A stretch of 23,111 bases of DNA from Neolentinus lepideus HHB14362 ss-1 (taxonomy: Eukaryota > Basidiomycota > Agaricomycetes > Gloeophyllales > Gloeophyllaceae), in contig KV425688.1 in NCBI GenBank assembly GCA_001632425.1, forward strand, positions 15,167 through 38,277, read 5' to 3'. The notes under the pieces were generated by a model. That model saw only the letters and a program-made list of their open reading frames with translations. It did not search any database and was not told the DNA's origin. Each line of letters opens with the position of its first letter. Positions within the stretch are counted from its first letter, which is position 1. Position numbers and translations under genes: made by a program. Positions 8,814 through 17,210 of the stretch are shown here, piece after piece.

Positions 8814-9460
8814 TCAGCTGAGTAAGGTACAAGAAGAGGATGTCCTATTGTGCCATCTTTTTGATGTCCATCGGCGGCGTGTCAAAAAGAAGCCTCGAGC
8901 TCTCAAGAACCGTGGCATTTCGCCAATCCACTCTGCTAATCGTATGGATCTCCCTGGCGCGCCAAGTTGTTCACGTTGTGCATTATTTGTCCGGCGCCAG
9001 GTCGCCACCAGCCCAGAATCACCTGGAACAAAGTGGCGTTTACGTTCGAGGAGATGCTTCCGATACGCAGTCCCACTCGAATCAAGGGCGTGAGCACCGG
9101 GACTAGGAGGTTCATAAAATCCTATTGTGCGGCATGAAATATATGAGTGGGCAAGTTGTGTAGGGAAAACGGAACGACCTACATCCGGGTGGTACCAATC
9201 TTCTTGGAGCGCGATGTAGTGGCGTCCGTCGATCTCCCGAAGCTGGATGTGCGTCAACAAGCTACGACAGCGTAAGCAAGCGAAATACGAAGTAAACAGA
9301 TGACCTACCGTGCGGGAGCTGGAGAAAATATACTCCACCGAATGTGGAACAACTGCGTGGAATCTGCAATTATCCGTGCTTGGGCAGGATCGTACACTGG
9401 TCGGATGTCAGATTCGAAGTCCTTGAAGGTCACCGCAAGGGCCACTTACTGACACTCTGT
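8814..9460 (-). pseudogene. Unidentified minus-strand coding-like remnant
   Basis: A 174-codon open frame ends at 8814 and includes LTHIQLREIDGRHYIALQED and WYHPDVGRS. A second frame just upstream (about 9335-9450) reads VTFKDFESDIRPVYDPAQAR. Both have protein-like composition, but the overall frame changes character after about residue 85 and becomes Arg-rich. I recognise no domain. It is probably two decayed exons. Confidence 0.25.
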
Positions 9461-9639
9461 GTCGTTATACTTAGCTTAGGCGATATGACCCGGTACCACC
9501 TATGACGGTAGTTATTGGGAATCACGTTAGAATCCGTTGACAGCGTCCTCACTGGTATATGCCGAGAATCTCCTCTCTTGATTTGTACCCTGAAGGTACA
9601 CGACAAAGTGGATGCCGAAACTCAGCATCGGGGCAGAAG

Positions 9640-9845
9640 TACCTCGATATTTTTCAGAAAATCCGCAACAGACGGCTCTCTAATTGAATAATTACCTCTC
9701 TACAGTCGCTTTCTGAATATCTGGAGAAGCGGAACTGCAGAGCAGCTGTATGACCTGCTTGATATCTTCGGCAGGATTCTCCATAGCCCAGTTAATCCTG
9801 CAGGAGTAGTCTCGGATAGGTGTTAGAAGACAGTAACAGAGGTAC
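9640..9845 (-). pseudogene. Isolated exon-like fragment of an unknown gene
   Basis: Minus-strand 9696-9797 encodes INWAMENPAEDIKQVIQLLC and SSASPDIQKATVER, flanked by a good acceptor (CTCCTGCAG) and donor (GAG-GTAATT). The 48-nt intron upstream (9798-9845) has GT, a CTAAC branch site and CAG. A further piece, EPSVADFLKNIE, follows at about 9645-9680. No start, stop or upstream frame could be connected, so it looks like a surviving scrap. Confidence 0.35.
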
Positions 9846-10148
9846 GCCACTGGAGGACTCTAGGCAAGACGTCATTGTTGGTTGAACTTGAACGGTTCAC
9901 GCTGCGAACCAGGCTGAAGTTCAGAGTCGCAGACGGCATTAGCCGATGCAACGCCAGTGGCACCAATTCCCATTCAGCGGTCCAATAACTAGATCAGTTT
10001 ACATTTACATAAACAACATCCAGGAAACAGCGCAGAGGTAAGACGCCGAGCATCAAGCGGCGGATCCAGCAGCTCCTCCAATTAGCTTCGGATAAGATAC
10101 GCTTAGTGTAGGTATATACATAAATTAGCATGAGTCGAATATCCACCC
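9846..10148. other. No gene recognised upstream of the YPP1 stop
   Basis: Short frames only. It probably contains the 3' untranslated region of the YPP1-type gene on its right side. Confidence 0.35.
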
Positions 10149-13100
10149 TTACAGACACCACCCCACAGCAGCCCCAATATTTCTAACACCCCGTGTCACC
10201 GACAAACCCAAAGCAAAGGTCAAGCAGTCCCTCTCCCTGTCCCTGCGACCCTGCAGATTGTAAGCTTTGGCCAAAAAGTACCACGCCTCCGGAATATCCC
10301 AGGCAGACCCTCGCGTTAGGTCCCTGAGCATGCCTGCTGCTAAGTCAACATTGTCTGGCTCGGGCTTGTCTTTGTGCGGGCTAGTCGGCGAAAGCGATGC
10401 ACCCGGCTGAGTCAAGTACAGCTGAGACAAGTGAATAGTTGCAGGTATGTCATCAGTCAAGATGAACAGCGCCTTTTGAAATGCTTCCTTCGCGCGCCGA
10501 GGATTGTTGAGGGCCATGTAGTAAAGCCCAAGCTGAAGATGCGCAGTACTAGATTAACAGCAAGAGGATCACGGCCAAAATACTACTTACTTGCACCCAT
10601 ACGCCCGTATTCTGCTGATCCTGCACCTCTGCCTCTTGGATAGCCCCCTTCGCTTGGTCGAACTGCCCTAGCCTTCTGAATGTCGCGGCGGACATCAGCC
10701 ATAGGTCGCTCAAGAGCCTCTTTTCTCTCGCTATCCGCTTATTCCACTTCATCACCGGCTGCTGGGGAGACAACGATGGTGGAGGCGGGGGGGCGGATTC
10801 CATGAAAGTGAGGTTTTGCTGCGAGCGTGAGTTTGACGAAATGAGGAGTCGCCGTGATGACCTATGGATAGAAGATGCTTGGTAAGGAGAACGGCTGAGC
10901 GGATCATGGAAGTCTGGAAACAGATAAGCTCGGCGGAGGATCGAAAATGGAGCATTGCACGTACTTGGCGCTGAGTTGGTCCTTCGAAGGTGATTAACAA
11001 CTCCGTTTCTTGTCACGCCATGTCCGATCTTCTTCGAGATTGTCGAGATTCTCGCCTGACCTTTATGCACCCGGCTCTTCAGCATCTGCTGCACCTTCCT
11101 TCCACTGAGGGAGTCCCTCTCCTTATCAAATGAAGAGGACCGTTTTTCACCCGCTACTTCCTCCGTGGGAGAAAACCCGTTGGAGGGTATGGTTGGAGTA
11201 GCAGGCTGAACGTTAATGGAGATGGGCTGCCGAATAGTATCCTCCTGAGACCTCGTCCTAGTAACATCCAATGGCTGTTCTTTTTCTGAGACCTCATGTA
11301 GAGGCTCTTGCTGATGTAGGTCCAGCGTGGATAACCGGTTGAGCTCAACAGACGTTCTATTACTATCTATTGATGCTCTTCCTGTGAGGTAAATCACCAT
11401 CCATCAGATTCCTGTACACTACGAAGGAATACAGTGAGCTTACTAGATTCACCTGTGCTCCGCCTCTCAGCAAACCAGCTGAACAAATCTGGCGCCTTCA
11501 TCTGGGCACCCTCGGGGCCTTCCACCATTTCTGCCAGAGCTAAATGTGTCACGCGGAGCTGCAGCGCGTACTCAAATACATCGTGTCGAGATAGCACAGG
11601 GTAGTCAGGTAAAGGTCGCAACAAGGTCTCCGGAGAAGGTAGACGATGGACATCCTGATCCAATAGCTTCACCATAGGAACCGGCTGGCCTTCAGACGGA
11701 GCGGATTCAGGCTCAGCGGCAGCGTGCCCGTTCGAAGGAAGACCGTCGATAGGACTGCTAGATACCACTCCGGAAGTATCAAAGTCCTTCGCACGGGTAT
11801 TATCTCCATTCAGACCTTCATCTTGCTGTTTCATGGCCTGGGCCTCCTCCGCATCGTCGGGTTCCTCGCCGATAGTGGAACCAAGCTCCAGCACACTCCT
11901 CGCGGCCCTCCATTCTCCAGTGGCCACAAGGAGCAGACCAAGTAGATGCCAATGCCGAATCTCCTGAGACTCGGTCTCGACAGCCAGTCGCACGTACTCG
12001 ATTGCTTTCTCGTAGTCTCGGGAGGGTCCTGGTCGGGTTAGGGAAAGTGCGAGATGATGGTGCCCGGAAGGAGTAGCGTAGGTCTCAACCGAATGATGTA
12101 GCATTGCAACAGCATGTGCCAGCCTATTGGGCCGTGTGCGTGAATCCAGCTCTGCAAACATTATCGACGATCAATAATACGTCAAACAAAATATGAGAAT
12201 CGGCGCTCACCCTTATCAGCCATCATCAAACTCCAAATTCCCTCAGCAAGATCCACGCTCGCCACTAACTCCTTACTCTCCGGGTCCAACCTCGACCTCG
12301 CCTTCTCCACCAGCACCCCCGCCTCTCTCAACTCCTCCAGCCCTTCCCCACCGGGCTTTCCTCCGGCAATCCGGCACAGCATCCTTGCACCATGCACAAG
12401 CGTCTCTACCCAGTGCCTGTCCGTGTCAACTTCTAGCGCACCCAAAGGAGAGTTCTCCTTGACCTTTTGCTCTTGTCCGTCTGCTTGTACGGTCTCGCGC
12501 GCCTTGCTTACCACCTGGACGTACAACCGCAGCGCGCGCTTCGCCAGCTCGGGGTCTCCGGAGACGTACAGCAGACGGGACATGTGGCGGAAAATGCGGT
12601 ACGAGTTGAAGGTGAGGCGGGTAGCCCACCAGAGGACCTGCGCAGCATTTACATCGAATAGCAGTATGATTGAGACAACGTTACTCACATCGATCACTAG
12701 ACCAGCATAGTCTCCTACTGCCCCGCTTGCCTCCCATACGGCCACGCAGAGGTCGACAAAGTCCTCCACCTTCACATTTCTCTCTCCAGCTTTCGGGAAG
12801 TTCGTGCTGACGGTTAAGACCACCCTATATTCCTGGATAATTGGACGGGCAGTCCCCAGCCACGACGAAGGTCTCGCCGCGTCCTTAGACAGAAGAGCGT
12901 AATTTGGCGACTTGGGCGCGTTTCTGGCCTGGACGATGATCGCACGCAAATGCAGCACGGCGATCGTCGACCGGTGCTCCGAGCGGAACGTTGGTGGCCA
13001 GTGCGCGCTGCAGGAGTAGTATTGTTTCAATAACGTCCACAGTGGGCCTGAAGTGTCCCGTCCAAGCTCAGTGGTGCGTGCAGTGAGAATGATCACGCGC

Positions 13101-14065
13101 CAAAGAAGACGCTCTGCCCACCGCCAGAGCTCGCGGTAACGAGTGAATGAGCTAAATTCAAGCATTCCAGGTCCGTGGGCGGATGATTGAGGGGCGAGCG
13201 GGCGAGGCATTTCAGACTCGATCGTCGTTATCAAGGGGAGAGCAGCGGAGTATAGCTCCAGTGCCTTGTGGTAGTCAGCCTGCCTGAGTTTCTCAGCAGA
13301 CATGCCTGTACTACACCGTCAGATCGTTAGCGCATTGTGGACGCGACGTACCTTCCAGACAGACACTCCGTATGCTCTCGGTCAGTGCCCATGCCCTCCC
13401 GTCCCTGATGTCGGGAAAGGTAGTAGGGGGGTCATGTGAGATGATACTCCCGGCCCACGAAGATGCTGGCGTGTCGGACGGGGTGCTGGAGACCTGTAGA
13501 GTAGGCGCATCCGAGCGTACAGTCGCAGGCGGAGTCATTCGACTCTGGAAGTCGGACACGCCGGGCACGGTCGCGATGTAAGACAGGCATTCCTCAGGTC
13601 TGCCAAGGGCGTAAGCGTAGTACGCCAATGCGAGTTTCAGTGACTTTCGATGGAGTACGGTACATTGAGGCTCTAGGACGATCTAACAGTATAGTGGCAA
13701 CGTACATCGAGATTTGAAGACTCCAACTTCTTCAGAGCCTCGTACCCTGCCTTCGCGTCTTCCAAATGCCCTTCTTGAACAATACACTCCTCGCCCAAGT
13801 CTAAACATCCGTAAGGAGTTTCCTGGCCGTCGAGCTCCTTGCGCTCTAAGCCTCCACCTAGCAGCAGTCCGAGATTCTGCGTCTGTGCAGCAACTTCTGC
13901 GACATCTGCGAATCCCCTCGCATGTTTGTTGAACTTGCGAAGCAACTCAGGCCATGGCAAGGGTGCGCCCTTCGGTGTCTTTGCTGGAGACGACGATGCC
14001 CAGTCTCCCGCTGTCAAAGCCACCCTTAGCTGGGCCCAATAGTGCTGGTCTTTCGCGAGTGACAT
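10149..14065 (-). CDS. YPP1: YPP1/TTC7-type TPR protein, PI4-kinase complex scaffold (8 exons)
   Basis: Exons in transcript order are 14065-13706, 13643-13352, 13305-12689, 12637-12211, 12151-11444, 11381-10965, 10913-10591 and 10532-10149, giving 1175 residues with consistent phases. The start MSLAKDQHYWAQLR opens the only good 5' exon. The alpha-helical body includes AYYAYALGRPEECLSYI, a Ser-rich disordered insert in exon 6 (RTNSAPNF, proline run PPPPPPSL) and C-terminal TPRs: AATFRRLGQFDQAKGAI, VQLGLYYMALNNPRRAKEAF and PEAWYFLAKAYNLQGRRDRE. The end is RGVRNIGAAVGWCL. This order and C-terminus match the Ypp1/TTC7 family, which holds the Stt4 PI4-kinase with Efr3 at the plasma membrane to make PI4P. 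It is longer than yeast Ypp1, mostly from disordered inserts. Two introns (12638-12688 and 10914-10964) are both 51 nt, stop-free and in frame. No defects seen. Confidence 0.88.
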
Positions 14066-14594
14066 ATCAGGGACAAGGCATCTGGTTTGCAGCCGAAAGT
14101 GCAGCGTTGAAAGAGGCGCGGAAGGAAATGTGCGAAACCGTAAAATTCCATATTTGGAAAGGTAATTGCTAGTTCTAGAATAATGTTCTCCATTGCATGG
14201 TAGGTGCCAGTAGGATGCATTGTACAGTATTCTAGAATTTTACTGAAAAAAAACTGAAATTTTTCCGGACTGCAGTTTGGTAGGTCTTTGTCAATGAATG
14301 CTTGCCACTCTTTATAGGCTCGAACGACTCGAACTTAATCGAAGCCCTCACACCAGCGTCGAACACAACTACATTGGCACAAGAAATTGGTCTTTATTAA
14401 TGCAACACAGACTATAAAGTTACACAGGAATCATAGCTAATACATACTGAACAATCTTAGGACTATGCTCAAACAGTATCGACAATATAGAGGTATTCTC
14501 TAGAACAAGACATGTTAGACCATAATGACCAAGAATGAAAAATGGGCGCTTGAGTCAATCTACAGGAAGCCCTATCGTGAGCTCCTGGAAGGCG
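14066..14594. other. Intergenic region between YPP1 5' end and second kinase 3' end
   Basis: It should hold the YPP1 promoter near 14070-14250 and the kinase 3' end. A minus-strand AATAAA (TTTATT around 14393-14398) lies about 200 bases past the kinase stop and could be its poly(A) signal. No ORF of note. Confidence 0.4.
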
Positions 14595-16383
14595 CTACCG
14601 GACGCCCCCACTGGACTTGAACATTTTAAGGCTCTGAATAATCATACCCATGTCAGGCCTATTTTCTGGCTTGACGTCCCAACATTGCGCCGCCACTCTC
14701 CACAACACCTCTGGTGTTTCCGGATGCTGGTAAGGTTCTGGTCGAACCCCTTCAATGACAGCGAGAACAATCTTTGCTTCATTTCTCTTAGATGGAAACG
14801 GCTCTCTGCCGCTTACAATCTTTACGGCGGAGATGAGTCCAAAGTATCACAAAGATAATTTTAGCCTGACCTCTAGCATTGACATCCCAAAGCTGTATAC
14901 ATCACAGCTAGACCTCAAGATGGTTGGCGACACTTCAGCTGTTGGTTTGTCCGCCGTATCTTGAGGAGGTTCCCAGAGCAGAACCTCAGGCGGTGCATAC
15001 CTACACGAGTAGCCAGTCGCTATTGTCGTGAAGCCCTTGTAGCCTACGATTCGCGAGGTACCGAAGTCAGATATTACTGGGATACCTTCTTGAGTAATGA
15101 GCACGTTGCGCTACCATACCAACGTAAGACTCGGACTCGAAGCGGCTGAAGAGCGACGCACAGGTTTCATGTCCCCGTGAACGACTTGGTGCGCGTGCAG
15201 GTAGTGCAAGCCACGCGCAATACCAAGAACCTGGAAATTGAAAGGTTAGATCCAACCATGATTCGACAGTGAAAGTCGCACAAGTTCGAGTCTGTCTGCG
15301 CGTGGTTGACGCAGGAGGTAGGTCATGATGTGTCCGGTACAATACGGCGCCACAAGACCATAGATATTATACCCTTTATCCCGCCGACAGACTCCGTAGA
15401 ATTGCAAGACATTGGGATGCTCCAAATTTCCCCACACATAACTTTCCCGGTTGATGCGCTATAATACATAATTGAGGCACAACAGCCCTTATAAGTGACA
15501 TAATCACCTGTGCAAAGAGGGAAAGGCGCGCACGCGTTTAATCGCCTCTCGGTCCTTCTCGGTATTCGGCACACCTCGCAAGAACTTGATCACGACTCGC
15601 TCTGGAACCGGCTCCCCTTGTGTCGTGCCCGGATTCGGGAAACCTGAACGGTGCAAGGTCCCCAGATAGACGTCGGACATCCCGCCTTGAGCAAAGATCT
15701 GTTCGCTGATATCGGTGATGCGATGACTCAAATCCTACGGTTCCGTAAAACCGACGCCGAGGCAGGAATACAACAGTAACCAGATGCTCACCACCATCGG
15801 CCTATCTGAAGGAGGTACATGGCGGATTTGTCGCTGAAGCGAGGATGCTGTCACCTGAGTGGGAGACTGGTTAGATGACATGATGGTTATCGATGATGAG
15901 GTACCGCAGGAAGACGCCTTATACTTGCTGTATCCCCCTGCCGGCGTCAGCTTGGGCAGTGTATTTTTGTCTGTCATAAACATCCAGAAGTTACCTTCCA
16001 AAATGAAGTAAGCGCTCGGTTTCAGCGCGATTATGCCACTAGTCCCGCGCATTGTGCCAACACGCGAAAACAAAGTTTCCCGTGACATACTTCGGGCTCA
16101 GACTCGGGGTCAGATACGGATAAGAGGCTAACTTCCATTGCACCGTCGCCGACATACCGTCTGCAGAATACATAGATACTGATTTATGTCAGTTCCGCTT
16201 GCATAAAGCGCTGATTCAACCTGTGCTCGTGCACGTACCCGCGTCTACGCCGACTCTGCGGGCGCAATATACGTTCACGTTGTTGATTAAGTCCGCTAGT
16301 ATGGTAGTGTCCCCAAAGCGCCTTACGGATGGCTGCCCCGTTATACACGGATATTGACGAGATGTCCAGATGCACACAACCAT
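14595..16383 (-). CDS. Protein kinase, fungal tyrosine-kinase-like type, complete (9 exons) with a novel-looking N-terminal region
   Basis: Exons 16383-16239, 16160-16091, 16038-15995, 15937-15792, 15734-15534, 15458-15282, 15230-15162, 15110-14871 and 14819-14595 join in phase to 438 residues. The kinase domain starts near 145: loop IFAQGGMSDVYLG, VVIKF (K185), helix-C Glu in RINRES (E207), HGDMKPRN (D281), DFG 299-301, YAPPE ending at 326, CDVYSFGM. All catalytic residues are present; the loop is HGD, not HRD. The first 135 residues (FGDTTILADLINNVN, SATVQWKLASYPYLTP, a Ser-rich linker) match nothing I recognise. The start at 16383 is the first ATG in this frame; a TGA lies just upstream. 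A competing frame through the first exon (HLDISSISVYNGAAIRK) and an exon-like piece at 16443-16550 mean the true 5' end may lie further upstream. It is paralogous to the kinase at 3562-4956. Confidence 0.82.
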
Positions 16384-16442
16384 GCATCAGCCCTAAATCC
16401 TTCTTTACTGAAATTTCAAAATATAACCAAATAATGACCTAC

Positions 16443-16551
16443 TTGGACCCACATCTCAATCTGCCTTTCCATACGCGCCGAATCCAATGACAGTATTCCA
16501 TACCTTGCCAGAATATTGCCGTAGAACTTGTCATGACTTGGCAATTTTAAT
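16443..16551 (-). CDS. Exon-like piece upstream of the second kinase, unlinked
   Basis: The minus strand reads KLPSHDKFYGNILARYG, then SLDSARMERQIEMWVQ, ending at a plausible donor (CAA-GTAGGT at 16442-16443). Composition is clearly protein-like. No acceptor downstream joins it cleanly to the kinase start exon, except CAG at about 16335-16337, which would skip the assumed ATG. It may be a further 5' exon of the kinase or a relic. Confidence 0.35.
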
Positions 16552-16675
16552 CAAAGCGAACTCCATTTAAATTCGGCATTCCCTGAGATCCTAAATGACA
16601 CTGTTCATTGCACGGGTGCCTCTATCAAGTGATAGCGGGTGCGCGACAACAATGAAAAGAACATAGGGATCCCCT

Positions 16676-16914
16676 GACGACACAGGCCAGTAGTGCAACG
16701 GCGAGGTCATCACGCCTCTCAGTTGCAAGCAGAGCTGAAGGGCAAGGCGGCAAAAATTAGATAACCAGAAATGAGGGCGGTGCCCTCATAATAGTGGTTA
16801 AACTATTAAGAACAGCTAGAACAGCCAAGGTCAGAAAATAATTTCTTAATAGTTAGAAGACCCGATATTACTCACATACTACACTTGATCTAAGCCAAAA
16901 GGCCAGAGTGGTAA
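16676..16914 (-). ncRNA. U2: U2 spliceosomal snRNA gene with an internal intron
   Basis: Exon 1 (16914-16876) contains GGCCTTTTGGCTTAGATCAA and then GTGTAGTAT, the universal U2 5' region that pairs with U6 and the intron branch site (GUAGUA). Exon 2 (16815 to about 16676) starts CTGTTCTTAATAG. It forms stem IIa (AATAGT/ACTATT) and a perfect 8-bp stem IIb (ATGAGGGC/GCCCTCAT), followed by the Sm site AATTTTTG at about 16754-16761. A stem III candidate (CCTTCAG/CTGAGAGG) and a stem IV-like loop GTTGCACTAC follow. Joining the exons gives GTAGTAT-CTGTTC, exactly the conserved sequence. Mature length would be about 180 nt, near the usual size. The 5' end is placed by analogy, ten bases before GGCC; the 3' end is approximate. 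U2 pairs with the branch site in pre-mRNA. It lies in tandem with DPH2, about 300 bases downstream of it. Confidence 0.93.
16816..16875 (-). other. 60-nt spliceosomal intron inside the U2 snRNA gene
   Basis: Starts GTGAGT and ends TTCTAG on the minus strand. Branch-site candidates are CTAAC in TTCTAACTATT (about 38 nt from the acceptor) and CTGACC (about 19 nt). Size and signals match the mRNA introns of the neighbouring genes. Confidence 0.9.
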
Positions 16915-16938
16915 GGAATCCACGGGCAGGAGGCCGCC

Positions 16939-16946
16939 TTATATTT
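16939..16946 (-). promoter_or_regulatory. TATA-like element of the U2 promoter
   Basis: AAATATAA on the minus strand is centred about 28 bases upstream of the inferred U2 5' end, a normal Pol II spacing. Confidence 0.5.
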
Positions 16947-17210
16947 GTCAAGAGGGTAGCGCACGGACCAGGGAAGCGCGCGGTCAAGTCATAGACGCGC
17001 CACCGGGCGCCCTGCCTCGACCCAGCCACCAAGGCGCATCTGCGATGGTGGACGCGAATAGGTTTAGGCCAGTGACATATGCGTTCGATACATAAAATCA
17101 TAGAGAATATTCTATTTATACACACTACATTGCCAGTCAGGCCTTGTGTTTACTATACAGCGGTCAAATCAAAACTCACATCACGCGTCAGCCACTGGCC
17201 CTGCGCTTGC
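16947..17210. other. Spacer between U2 promoter and DPH2 3' end
   Basis: It holds the distal U2 promoter and the DPH2 3' untranslated region. Open frames across it (for example 16868-17125 minus) overlap the U2 gene and show no protein family features. Confidence 0.4.

Noticed and set aside
12193..12710. Plus-strand ORFs opposite YPP1 exon 4
   Set aside because: They are Pro/Ser-rich mirror frames of a conserved exon and carry no independent signal.
16868..17125. 85-codon minus-strand ORF
   Set aside because: It overlaps exon 1 and the promoter of the U2 gene and has no protein family features.
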